A stretch of 64,000 nt of DNA from an uncultured bacterium (GCA_949746255.1 CATKAP010000218.1:1-64000), one strand, 5' to 3'; numbered from the stretch's first letter, positions 38,689 to 48,280 are shown. Translations and numbers: made by a program. Notes: a model not told the origin generated them from the letters alone.

Positions 38689-41100
38689 ATGGATATTAAA
38701 AAAGTAATTTCCGAATTGACGTTGCGCCAGAAAGCCGAACTCTTAACGGGTAAAGACTTCTGGCAAACAAAGGATTTTCCCGAATTGGGCATCCCGTCGT
38801 TATTCCTTGCGGACGGTCCTCACGGATTGCGCAAGCAAATAGCCGCGGCGGATCATTTGGGCTTTAATCCCAGTTTAAACGCAACGTGTTTTCCGACGGC
38901 TGCCGCCATGGCGAACAGTTGGAACGAGGAGTTGGGCGAAGAAATGGGCGCGGCTTTGGGCATAGAAGCGGCTTCGATGAGCGTAAACGTCCTTTTGGGC
39001 CCGGGAACCTGTATGAAAAGAAACCCGCGTTGCGGAAGAAACTTCGAGTATTTTTCCGAGGACCCTTATCTTGCGGGTAAAATGGCCGCCTCTTATATTA
39101 GAGGCATTCAGACTGCGGGAACCTCGGCTTGCGTAAAACACTTTGCGGGAAACAACCAGGAAGAGCGCCGTATGGCTTCCGATTCGGTTATGGACGAAAG
39201 AACGCTGAGAGAAATTTATCTTACCGCTTTCGAAATTGCCGTCACAGAGGGAAAAACTCAATGCATTATGTCCTCCTACAACAAGGTTAACGGCGTGTAT
39301 GCAAACGAAAACATGCATCTGATGCGTGAAATTTTGCGCGACGAGTGGGGCTTCGAAGGAGTGGTTGTAACCGACTGGGCCGGATGTAACAGCAGAGTGG
39401 AGGGCGTAATCGCCGGCAACGAGCTTGAAATGCCCGCATGCAAGTACGGAATAGACGACGTTGTTAAAGCCGTTGAGGACGGCACTCTCGATATCAAATA
39501 CGTTGACGAGTGCCTCGAACGTTTCTTTAAACTTATAGAACAGACTACAGCGGGAGAAAAGAATCAGCCGTTCGATATGAAAGCTCATCATAAGCTTGCA
39601 AAGAGATGTGCTGACGAAAGCGTTGTTCTTCTCAAAAACAACGGAATTTTACCTCTTGCGGAAAAGACTAAGATTGCGGTAATAGGCGACTTTGCAAAGG
39701 AACCCCGTTATCAGGGCGCAGGTTCGTCCGTAGTTAATCCTACGCGATTGGATACCGTTATGGGCAATATCGGCGGTTACGGATTCGAAGTTGCGGGTTA
39801 TGCGCAGGGTTTCCACCGCTACGGTAAAAAGAAGAACGGTCTTATTAAAAAGGCTGTAAAGCTTGCTAAAAAAGCCGACGTTGCACTTTTGTTCCTCGGT
39901 TTGGACGAGGCGAGCGAGGCGGAAGGACTTGACAGAGAGCACATTCATATCCCTGCAAATCAGATAGCGTTATATAAAGCCGTAAAGGCGACGGGTAAAA
40001 AAGTAGTCGTAGTGCTTTCCTGCGGAAGTTCGGTCGTTTTGAATTGGGCGCGCGATTGCGATGCGTTGGTTTACGCTTGTCTTACCGGTCAGGCGGGCGC
40101 GGGCGCAGTGCTCGATATAATAAGCGGAAAAGTAAATCCTTCGGGCAAGCTTGCGGAAACATTCCCCGTCAAATACGAGGATTGCTCTTCGGCTAAATGG
40201 TTCCCCGGCAAAAAACTTACGGCGGAATATCGCGAAGGGCTGTTTATCGGTTACAGGTATTTCGATACCGCGGGTGTAAAAACGGAATTCCCCTTCGGTT
40301 TCGGTCTTTCGTATACTACTTTCGAATATTCCGATATAGTTGCAGACGAAAACGGCGTAACTTTCAATATCAGGAATACGGGCGAAAAAGACGGCGCGGA
40401 AACGGTTCAGCTTTACGTCGGCAAAAAGGACGGTAAAGTATTCCGTCCCGCAAAGGAATTGAAGGGCTTTAAAAAGGCGTTTGTAAAAGCCGGCGAAAGC
40501 GTTTCCGTTAATATTCCTTTCGACGATAAAACTTTCCGTTATTTCAACGTTAAGACTAATAAATGGGAAGTTGAAGGCGGAGAATATCAGCTATATATCG
40601 GCGCAAGTTCGGAAGATATCCGTTTGGAAGCCGCCGTTGAAAGAGAGGGAACAACCGAAGTTATGCCTTATAACCCCGAAGAACTTCCTTCTTACTACAG
40701 CGGTAAGGTCGCTAACGTGGGCGACGCTGAGTTCAGAACGCTTATCGGCAGAGAAATTCCCGAAGCGAATTACGATTTCTACAAGAAAAAGAGAATGGTC
40801 ATTCATGAAAATTGTACGGTCGACGATTTGCGCTATTCCAAGCGTTGGGTGGGCAGAGCGTTCTCCGGCGCTATTCGGTTCGCAATAGGTTTCTGCGCCG
40901 CGTTCGGAATGAGAAACGCCGCAAACACGCTTACAATGGGAGTAAAACATCAGCCTATACGCGGAATGGCTAAATTCGGCGGCATGAGCCGCAGACAGAT
41001 GGAAGCTATGCTTATGATGTTCAACGGACATTTATTTAAAGGTATAGGTCGGTTTTTAAGTAAAGAAAAAAAGCAAAAAAATAAAAAGGAAGTAAAATAA
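38689..41100 (+). CDS. glycoside hydrolase family 3, canonical domain order
   Basis: RNPRCGRNFEYFSEDPYL, KHFAGNNQEERR, VVVTDWAG then VLLKNNGILPL; no signal peptide. Confidence 0.93.
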   Translation: MDIKKVISELTLRQKAELLTGKDFWQTKDFPELGIPSLFLADGPHGLRKQIAAADHLGFNPSLNATCFPTAAAMANSWNEELGEEMGAALGIEAASMSVNVLLGPGTCMKRNPRCGRNFEYFSEDPYLAGKMAASYIRGIQTAGTSACVKHFAGNNQEERRMASDSVMDERTLREIYLTAFEIAVTEGKTQCIMSSYNKVNGVYANENMHLMREILRDEWGFEGVVVTDWAGCNSRVEGVIAGNELEMPACKYGIDDVVKAVEDGTLDIKYVDECLERFFKLIEQTTAGEKNQPFDMKAHHKLAKRCADESVVLLKNNGILPLAEKTKIAVIGDFAKEPRYQGAGSSVVNPTRLDTVMGNIGGYGFEVAGYAQGFHRYGKKKNGLIKKAVKLAKKADVALLFLGLDEASEAEGLDREHIHIPANQIALYKAVKATGKKVVVVLSCGSSVVLNWARDCDALVYACLTGQAGAGAVLDIISGKVNPSGKLAETFPVKYEDCSSAKWFPGKKLTAEYREGLFIGYRYFDTAGVKTEFPFGFGLSYTTFEYSDIVADENGVTFNIRNTGEKDGAETVQLYVGKKDGKVFRPAKELKGFKKAFVKAGESVSVNIPFDDKTFRYFNVKTNKWEVEGGEYQLYIGASSEDIRLEAAVEREGTTEVMPYNPEELPSYYSGKVANVGDAEFRTLIGREIPEANYDFYKKKRMVIHENCTVDDLRYSKRWVGRAFSGAIRFAIGFCAAFGMRNAANTLTMGVKHQPIRGMAKFGGMSRRQMEAMLMMFNGHLFKGIGRFLSKEKKQKNKKEVK

Positions 41101-41101
41101 A

Positions 41102-42253
41102 ATGAGCGAAGAAGTTTTAAATACCGAAGAGCCCGCAGTTAAAACGGGCGCGGATAAAGAGTATACTGTAGAAGATATTCAAAAACAGATCAAACCTCTT
41201 TCCGAAAATGCGTTTGTCAGATTTTTTCAGAAAATCTGGCGTTGGTGGCTGGGATTGTGGTACGGTTTTTCAACCAAACACCCCAAAGCTTCTAAATTGA
41301 TATATATGGTATTCTTCTTTATCATATTTTCGGAAGGTGTTACTATTATTCAGTTCCTTATAATGACTTTCTTGCCGTTTGCTTTCCAAGGACTGTGGGA
41401 AACTCCCTTCGTTTGGCCCGCAGTTGCAATCAACGGACTTACGGACGGCGGCGGAAACCAGCTTTTCTACGCTATTTTTAACGAACCCGTAAAATTCATT
41501 TTGGCGGGCGCGGGCGAAAACGGCGGCGATTTGGTTTTACTCGCTTCCACAGCGGCGGAAGTTACGGCTATAAAAGCTAATCCCGCTTATGCCGCCGCGG
41601 TGCTGCAGTCCGCCGGACTCGGCAACTTTATCGCGTTTGAAATAGCAGTGTTTATCGCTCAGTGTATAAACTTCCCTTTGCAGAGAAATATAACTTATCG
41701 TTCTCACGGCAACCCCTGGTTCCAGGCAATGTGGTACTTTATCGGTTGGCTCGGAATTTCCGTTTTCGTAAACGCGCTTTGGGGTATTTGCAATCCTTTG
41801 ATGATGAGCTGGAACTGGAACGAAGTTGTTATAGGTCTTATAAAGACGGTTATTACCGGCGGACTTTCCATGGTAATCTTCTTCCCTATATTCCTTATTA
41901 TCTTCCCCGATAACAATAAAATGGCTAAAAACGCCCGTGCAAAATACGAAAAACTCGTTGCGGCTAACGCTCCCGCCGAAAAGCAGGAAGCGGCTAAAGC
42001 TAAAGCCGAGCTTTGGGAAGACAAAGCGGTTAAAGCCAATGCGGAAAAGGAATTCTTCCAGGCTAAATCCGTTGTAAACGCAAAAGCTATGACTTATTTT
42101 GCGGCAGTAAAAGCAAAAGAAAATCCCAAGGAAAAGGACGATAAAGCCCTTTTGGAAGAAAGAGTGCAAAAATGCTTTACAGAAGCTGTTGAAGCAATTA
42201 AAATAAAAGAAGAAAAACAAGCGGCGTTCGACGCTGTAAACGCCGCCGCGTAA
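41102..42253 (+). CDS. GtrA-like multi-TM protein with long charged helical C-terminal tail
   Basis: TM segments and Ala/Lys/Glu-rich tail after residue about 270. Confidence 0.6.
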   Translation: MSEEVLNTEEPAVKTGADKEYTVEDIQKQIKPLSENAFVRFFQKIWRWWLGLWYGFSTKHPKASKLIYMVFFFIIFSEGVTIIQFLIMTFLPFAFQGLWETPFVWPAVAINGLTDGGGNQLFYAIFNEPVKFILAGAGENGGDLVLLASTAAEVTAIKANPAYAAAVLQSAGLGNFIAFEIAVFIAQCINFPLQRNITYRSHGNPWFQAMWYFIGWLGISVFVNALWGICNPLMMSWNWNEVVIGLIKTVITGGLSMVIFFPIFLIIFPDNNKMAKNARAKYEKLVAANAPAEKQEAAKAKAELWEDKAVKANAEKEFFQAKSVVNAKAMTYFAAVKAKENPKEKDDKALLEERVQKCFTEAVEAIKIKEEKQAAFDAVNAAA

Positions 42254-42451
42254 AACGGCGGGTTAAATACGTACGTATTTAGGCAACCGAACGGTTTTGT
42301 CCGTCCGGTTGCCGCAAAGCGTATTTAACAGTTTATAATTTACGTATAACAGACATTTAATTTACTCGAAATGCATAATACCGAAATTTGTTATTCGTAC
42401 CGTTTGCATATAAAAGCGTCGTAACCCGTAAACTAAGGAAAAGGGTGTTTT

Positions 42452-43477
42452 ATGAAAATTATAAGCGTAACCGTTCCCTGTTACAATTCTCAAGCTTATA
42501 TGCGCAAATGCGTTGACAGTTTGCTGGCGGGCGGGGACGACGTAGAAATTATTATTGTAAACGACGGTTCTAAGGACGATACTTTAAAGATTGCAAACGA
42601 ATACAAAGAAAAATTCCCCAATATCGTGAAGGTAGTGGATAAAGAAAACGGCGGTCACGGTTCGGGCGTAAACGCGGGCGTGAAAGAAGCCACGGGTTTG
42701 TATTTTAAAGTAGTAGACTCCGACGATTGGGTTAACAGCGAAGAGTTTAAAAAACTGATCGCCCAAATCAAGGAGCATATCGCCGCGGGTACGGAACCCG
42801 ACCTGTATATAACAAATTTTATTTACGACCACGTTTTGGACAATACCCAGTACGTCAGTTCCTACGAAAAAAAGCTTCCCATAGGGGAAATTTGCGGTTG
42901 GGATAAAATGAAGCCTTTCCGCTACTCGCATATGCTTTTGATGCACGCGCTGTTGTATAAACATAAGGTGCTTGTGGAAAGCGATACGGTGCTTCCCGAA
43001 CATACTTTCTACGTGGACGATATCTATTCGTACAAGCCGTTGCCTTATGCCAAGACCATTTGCTATCTTAATTTAAATTTATACCATTATTTTATAGGCA
43101 GGGCCGATCAGTCGGTCAATATGTCTAATTTCGTAAAGCGTTACGACCAGCAGCTCCGCGTTATGCGCTGTATGATTGATTCCTATAAATGGGAAGAAAT
43201 AAAGCGCATGCCCAAAGGGCTCAGAAAATATATGTGGCACGCGTTGCAGGCTATAATGGCTACCACCATGCTTTTCGTGTGCGCGGAAAAGTCCGAAGAT
43301 AGAGTTAAAGGCTATAAAGAACTTTGGGCGCATATCAAGGAACGCGATAAGCCTCTTTACAGAAAACTGAAACACTTTTCATATTCTACCCCCGCGCTCA
43401 TGTTGCCTTGGAAATTGCGCGGCAGAATTTTGGTGTTCGCTTATAAAGTGCTTTGCAAAAAGGTTAAATTAGGTTAA
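42452..43477 (+). CDS. family 2 glycosyltransferase
   Basis: VTVPCYNSQAYMRKCVDSLL, EIIIVNDGSKDDT, KVVDSDDWV. Confidence 0.93.
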   Translation: MKIISVTVPCYNSQAYMRKCVDSLLAGGDDVEIIIVNDGSKDDTLKIANEYKEKFPNIVKVVDKENGGHGSGVNAGVKEATGLYFKVVDSDDWVNSEEFKKLIAQIKEHIAAGTEPDLYITNFIYDHVLDNTQYVSSYEKKLPIGEICGWDKMKPFRYSHMLLMHALLYKHKVLVESDTVLPEHTFYVDDIYSYKPLPYAKTICYLNLNLYHYFIGRADQSVNMSNFVKRYDQQLRVMRCMIDSYKWEEIKRMPKGLRKYMWHALQAIMATTMLFVCAEKSEDRVKGYKELWAHIKERDKPLYRKLKHFSYSTPALMLPWKLRGRILVFAYKVLCKKVKLG

Positions 43478-43480
43478 AAC

Positions 43481-44434
43481 ATGAAAAATTCAAAAAAGTT
43501 TGTCGGAATCGATATCGGCGGAATGACTATCAAAGGCATTGTCACCGATGAGAGCGGCAACGTCTACTGCCGCGACAGCATAGCCACCGGCTCGGAGGAC
43601 GGCCCCGCTTCTATGTGTAAAAACATAGTTGCGCTGTTCACCAACATGCTATTGGCTACGGGTTTGAAAAAAACCGACGTCGTAGGCGCGGGTATAGGCT
43701 GTCCCGGACTTATAGACAGCGCGGAAGGTATCGTTGTTTTTTCCGGAAATCTTAATTTGAAGGATTTTCCGCTTGCTAAAACGGTTGCGGCGCAAATAGA
43801 CGTTCCCGTAAAACTTACCAACGACGCAAACGCCGCGGCTTTGGGCGAGGCAAAGTTCGGTTCGGGCAAGGAATATAAAGACAGTATTCTTGTAACGCTC
43901 GGTACGGGCGTAGGCGGCGGCATAATCATAGACGGCAAACTTTTTGAAGGCGGAAAGTCCGCTGGTACGGAAATAGGGCATACGGTTATTGAATCGAACG
44001 GTTATTTCTGCACGTGCGGAAGGCGCGGTTGCTTTGAGTGTTACGCTTCGGCAAGCGCGCTTATGAAAAAGACTAAACAGGCCATGGAGGACGATACTTC
44101 TTCCGAAATGTGGAGAACTTATTCCCCGCAAACGGTTTCGGGAAGAACTCCTTTCGAATATGCCGATACCGACCATACGGCGCGGCAGGTTGTGGATTGG
44201 TATGTTAAATACCTTGCTTGCGGCGTAACCAATCTTGCAAATATTTTCCGTCCTCAGGTTGTAATGCTCGGCGGCGGAGTCAGCGAACAGGGCGAAAAAC
44301 TAACCGCTCCCGTTCAACGCCTCGTAAATAAAGAACTTTTCGGCGGTACCGAATTTGCACCCGTTAAAGTTGTAAAAGCTTCGTTGGGAAGCGCGGCGGG
44401 CGCGTTCGGTGCAGCGGCGTTGTTTATGAATTGA
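43481..44434 (+). CDS. ROK family sugar kinase
   Basis: GIDIGGMTIKG, NDANAAALGEA, LGTGVGGGI, CTCGRRGCFECYAS zinc motif. Confidence 0.94.
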   Translation: MKNSKKFVGIDIGGMTIKGIVTDESGNVYCRDSIATGSEDGPASMCKNIVALFTNMLLATGLKKTDVVGAGIGCPGLIDSAEGIVVFSGNLNLKDFPLAKTVAAQIDVPVKLTNDANAAALGEAKFGSGKEYKDSILVTLGTGVGGGIIIDGKLFEGGKSAGTEIGHTVIESNGYFCTCGRRGCFECYASASALMKKTKQAMEDDTSSEMWRTYSPQTVSGRTPFEYADTDHTARQVVDWYVKYLACGVTNLANIFRPQVVMLGGGVSEQGEKLTAPVQRLVNKELFGGTEFAPVKVVKASLGSAAGAFGAAALFMN

Positions 44435-44523
44435 GCGCGGAAAAATTTAAATTAAAATTATTTTCATTTGCGAAAATAAATCCTTATCACCTCCTTAAAA
44501 AATTCGAGGCAAACTCGGAGGCA

Positions 44524-44562
44524 AGCCGACGGAAATATTAATTTCCGTCGGTTTGTTTTTGT
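44524..44562 (+). terminator. intrinsic terminator
   Basis: ccgacggaaat-atta-atttccgtcgg followed by T tract. Confidence 0.85.
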
Positions 44563-44618
44563 AAAAACATACGGCGCGAAAGGTTGTTGTTATATCTCCG
44601 CCGTGATATAATAAAATT

Positions 44619-45200
44619 ATGTTGAACGACAATAAAATAACGGTGGGAGTTTCCGCGCACCGTAATATTGCGGCGGAATACGAAAAGGATATATTAAAGC
44701 TTGCGGTCGAAGCGTTTAAAGACCTTAAAGCGCGTTTTCCCGCGGCGGAAATAATAACGCTTAACGGTCTTGCGGCGGGCGGGGATTTGCTTTGCGCCGA
44801 AGCCGCGCTTGCGTGCGGAGTAAAAATAAAAGCGGTTTTGCCCGTTCCCGAAAAATTTTATTTAAATTCCCGTGATTTTTCAGCAATACAAAGGGAAAAC
44901 TATTTTAAAATAAAACAAGCGGCGGAGATAGAAAAAGTTTATGCAATTTCCTGTGACTTCGGCAATACAGAAGAAGAACGGAACGCCGCGTTCCGCGCTC
45001 AGACGGAATACGTTGCAACCGAGTGTGATTATCTGCTCGCACTTTGGGACGGAGCGCCCGAAAAAGAGAATAACGCTTGCGGAACGGCGGCGGCAGTGCG
45101 TTTTGCTCTTGAAAAGGGAGTTAAGGTTATTTGGATTTTTTCTCCGAGGGAAGGGCAAAGTTTTAACGATAGGAAACCGTTTTTAAAATGGAAGGTTTAA
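44619..45200 (+). CDS. SLOG/LOG-like Rossmann nucleotide-binding protein
   Basis: VGVSAHRNI, LNGLAAGGDLLCAEAALACGVKIKAVLP, CDYLLALWDG, GTAAAVRFALEKGVKVIWI. Confidence 0.65.
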   Translation: MLNDNKITVGVSAHRNIAAEYEKDILKLAVEAFKDLKARFPAAEIITLNGLAAGGDLLCAEAALACGVKIKAVLPVPEKFYLNSRDFSAIQRENYFKIKQAAEIEKVYAISCDFGNTEEERNAAFRAQTEYVATECDYLLALWDGAPEKENNACGTAAAVRFALEKGVKVIWIFSPREGQSFNDRKPFLKWKV

Positions 45201-45220
45201 TTGAAATAAAGTAAAATATG

Positions 45221-45255
45221 AAAGTGCGGCAGTTGGAAACTGCCGCACTTTTTAA
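45221..45255. terminator. intrinsic terminator
   Basis: aaagtgcggcagtt-gga-aactgccgcacttttt. Confidence 0.9.
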
Positions 45256-45267
45256 ATATGTATTATT

Positions 45268-45455
45268 TATTTATATCCAATAAATAATCCGCTGAAATTG
45301 CTTTTTTGTATTTGTTAAAATCTTTTTCAAACTCGTCAAAGCAAAGAATATCGCTTGCGTCAATGTCTGATAAAACGCAAAGTATCCAACGCGGGCAACG
45401 TTCTGCCCGACAATATGTTGAGTTTTCGACGAATGATGCAAGCCTAATTTTTTAG
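45268..45455 (-). pseudogene. decayed ORF remnant
   Basis: Open frame without ATG: KIRLASFVENSTYCRAERCPRWILCVLSDIDASDILCFDEFEKDFNKYKKAISADYLLDINK*. Confidence 0.4.
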
Positions 45456-45636
45456 CTGTTTTTTAATTTTTCAGTCCGCTGTGGTTTATGGCGGATTGTA
45501 ATTCTTTCCCTATATTATCTATAGTTGCAATATTAGAAATGTTAACGACAAGCAAGATTCTTGACTTGCGGCTGTTGACCGCGTAAAATAAGTATGCTGC
45601 GGCAACGCGTAAAATACTTATTTAAGAGGAAAAGTT

Positions 45637-45921
45637 ATGGAATCGGCTATTATTGATTTGATTTACAATGCAAAACTTCCCGTGTGGGAACAGGATTATG
45701 AAACGGAAGAATATAAAAAAGCGGAAAAAGAGTTTAATACAAAGTGCGAAAAGCTGCATAATCTTTTAAACAAGGAACAAAGGGAAGCTTTCGACGATTT
45801 ATTTTTGGTTTCAGGCAGATTGATAAATGCGGCGGGAGAAGACAGATTTAAAAAAGGTTTTACTATGGGGCTCAGATTGGGGTTAGAGGTTTTCGGAGGA
45901 AAACGTAAAAATAAAAAATAA
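45637..45921 (+). CDS. small DUF6809-like protein
   Basis: 94 aa; ends with GFTMGLRLGLEVF helix typical of the family. Confidence 0.6.
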   Translation: MESAIIDLIYNAKLPVWEQDYETEEYKKAEKEFNTKCEKLHNLLNKEQREAFDDLFLVSGRLINAAGEDRFKKGFTMGLRLGLEVFGGKRKNKK

Positions 45922-45930
45922 ATTTTCTTA

Positions 45931-45966
45931 CCGCCGCGGAGCAATTATTGCTCCGCGGCGGTTTTT
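45931..45966. terminator. intrinsic terminator
   Basis: accgccgcggagcaat-tattgctccgcggcggttttt. Confidence 0.9.
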
Positions 45967-46047
45967 GTAGAAATGTCTTAATTGTATATAAATTGCTCCG
46001 TTTTGTCCATAGACTTAAAGCCAAAATTAGTTATAATTAAAATTGTA

Positions 46048-46072
46048 TATTTATGATATAATATCATAAATA
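46048..46072. promoter_or_regulatory. 25-bp perfect palindrome, putative operator upstream of eda-like gene
   Basis: TATTTATGATATAATATCATAAATA, overlapping a TATAAT. Confidence 0.7.
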
Positions 46073-46096
46073 AAAAATACCCAAAAAGAGGCAAGT

Positions 46097-47080
46097 ATGG
46101 AACTTAAAGAAAAATTCGACGTATTAACAGACGAATTGGAGAACGTGGGAATAGTTCCCGTAATTAAATTGGAAAAAGTGGAGGACGCCGAAAAACTTGC
46201 AAAGGCGCTTCGCGACGGAGGAATAAACTGCGCGGAAGTTACTTTCCGTGCGAAGGGCGCGGACGAGGTCATTAAACGTATGACTAAAGCCTTCCCCGAT
46301 ATGCTTGTGGGTGCGGGAACCGTGCTTACGTGCGAACAGGTGGACGCGGCTATCGCGGCGGGCGCAAAATTCTGCGTAGCTCCCGGACTTAATCCCAAAG
46401 TGGTAAAACACTGTCTTGATAAAGGCGTGCCTTTCGCTCCCGGGCTGTCTTCCGCAAGCGAAATAGAGCAGGCGTTGGAGCTCGGACTTAATTTCGCCAA
46501 ATTCTTTCCGGCGGAACAGGCGGGCGGGCTTCCCTATATAAAATCGGTTTGCGGACCTTATACCACAATGCGTTTTATGCCCACGGGCGGCGTTACGGCG
46601 GATAACCTTAACACATATCTTTCCTTTAAGAAAATAGTATGCTGCGGCGGAAGTTGGATTGTGCCTCCCGCGCTTTTAAACGCGGGCGATTGGACTGGCA
46701 TAACCAAACTTTGCCGTGAAGCTATAGATAAAATGCTCGGCTTCGAGCTTGCGCACGTCGGGCTCAACTGCAAAAACGACAAAGAAGCTGAAAGCGTGGC
46801 GGACGAATTCGAAAAAGCATTCGGATTCGCCAAGAAAGTTGGCAACAGTTCGGTATTCTCCGCGACGGCTATGGAAATGATGAAGTCGCAGGGGCGCGGA
46901 ACTAACGGTCATATAGCGATAGCTACAAATTCCGTAAAGCGCGCGGCTTATCAGCTTGAAAAGCGCGGTTTCAAAGTCGCGCCCGAAACTGTAAAATTCA
47001 CCGCGGACGGCGTTATGCAGGTTGCATATCTTGAAAAAGAGATAGGGGGCTTTGCAGTACATTTATTACTGAAAAAATAA
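46097..47080 (+). CDS. KDPG/KHG aldolase fused to C-terminal VOC/glyoxalase-like domain
   Basis: GVPFAPGLSSASEIEQA, KFFPAEQAGG, FMPTGGV; then about 110 aa HVGLNCKN...GGFAVHLLLKK. Confidence 0.88.
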   Translation: MELKEKFDVLTDELENVGIVPVIKLEKVEDAEKLAKALRDGGINCAEVTFRAKGADEVIKRMTKAFPDMLVGAGTVLTCEQVDAAIAAGAKFCVAPGLNPKVVKHCLDKGVPFAPGLSSASEIEQALELGLNFAKFFPAEQAGGLPYIKSVCGPYTTMRFMPTGGVTADNLNTYLSFKKIVCCGGSWIVPPALLNAGDWTGITKLCREAIDKMLGFELAHVGLNCKNDKEAESVADEFEKAFGFAKKVGNSSVFSATAMEMMKSQGRGTNGHIAIATNSVKRAAYQLEKRGFKVAPETVKFTADGVMQVAYLEKEIGGFAVHLLLKK

Positions 47081-47248
47081 ATTTAAACGCATATTGCAGC
47101 GTTATGCCGTGTCAAACTTGCGCTTTTTTGCGGTCGCGTACGTCTTTGTACGCTTTTCGAAAAAATGCCCTTTTTCTTGTCTGACTCGCAACTCTGCGTT
47201 TTAAGACGCTTAAAAAATATCAACAAATTAATTCGGAGATAAAATTTT

Positions 47249-48280
47249 ATGAAAAAAATAGTTACCATGGGCGAAATTATGCTTCGTCTTTCCACTCCTA
47301 ACAATGAAAAGTTTATTCAGGCGGACGAATTCGATATAAATTACGGCGGCGGCGAAGCAAACGTTGCCGTTTCGTGCGCAAATTACGGGCATAACGCCGA
47401 ATTCGTTACCGCGGTTCCCGCCAACGAAATAGGCGAATGCGCCGTTGCGGCACTTCGCAAATACGGCGTTGAAACGCGCCATATCGCAAAATGCGGCGAA
47501 AGACTGGGAATATATTTTCTGGAGACAGGCGCTTCTATGCGCCCTTCAAAAGTCGTTTACGACAGAGCGCATTCTTCCATTTCCACTGCGACCGCGGCGG
47601 ATTTCGATTTCGACGATATTTTCAAGGACGCCGATTGGTTCCATTTTACGGGAATAACTCCCGCCGTTTCGGATAGCGCGGCCGTTTTAACGGAAGAAGC
47701 TTTGAAAGCGGCTAAAAAACACGGCGTAACCGTTTCTTGCGATTTGAATTTCCGTAAAAAACTTTGGTCCAGCGAAAAGGCGCAAAAGGTTATGACAAAG
47801 CTTATGAAATACGTTGACGTTTGCATAGGCAACGAGGAGGACGCGGAACTAGTTCTCGGTTTTAAGCCCGGCAATACCGATGTTACAAGCGGCGAATTGG
47901 AGCTTGCTGGCTATAAATCCATATTTGAGCAAATGGTTAAAAAATTCGGCTTCAAGTATGCGATATCGTCCCTTCGCGTAAGTCATTCGGCTTCGGATAA
48001 CGGTTGGTCCGCGTGCATATACAACGGCGAAACGAAGGAATTCTATCATTCCAAAGAATACAGAATTTCACCCATAGTAGACCGTGTAGGCGGCGGCGAC
48101 AGCTTTGCCGGCGGCGTAATATGCGGATTCATGGACGGAAAAGATTTTAAATCGGCTCTCGAATTCGGCGTTGCGGCTTCCGCGTTGAAACATACTATCC
48201 CCGGAGATTTCAACCTTGTTACACGTAAAGAAGTTGAGGCTCTCGCGGGCGGCGACGGTTCGGGCAGAGTTCAAAGATAA
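47249..48280 (+). CDS. PfkB family sugar kinase, probable 2-keto-3-deoxygluconate kinase
   Basis: GEIMLRLSTPNNEKF, GGGEANVAVS, DRVGGGDSFAGGVI. Confidence 0.88.
   Translation: MKKIVTMGEIMLRLSTPNNEKFIQADEFDINYGGGEANVAVSCANYGHNAEFVTAVPANEIGECAVAALRKYGVETRHIAKCGERLGIYFLETGASMRPSKVVYDRAHSSISTATAADFDFDDIFKDADWFHFTGITPAVSDSAAVLTEEALKAAKKHGVTVSCDLNFRKKLWSSEKAQKVMTKLMKYVDVCIGNEEDAELVLGFKPGNTDVTSGELELAGYKSIFEQMVKKFGFKYAISSLRVSHSASDNGWSACIYNGETKEFYHSKEYRISPIVDRVGGGDSFAGGVICGFMDGKDFKSALEFGVAASALKHTIPGDFNLVTRKEVEALAGGDGSGRVQR

Noticed and set aside
38689-41100. C-terminal extension of the canonical GH3 as novel domain
   Set aside because: Similar C-terminal tails are common in Firmicutes GH3 enzymes; not distinctive enough.
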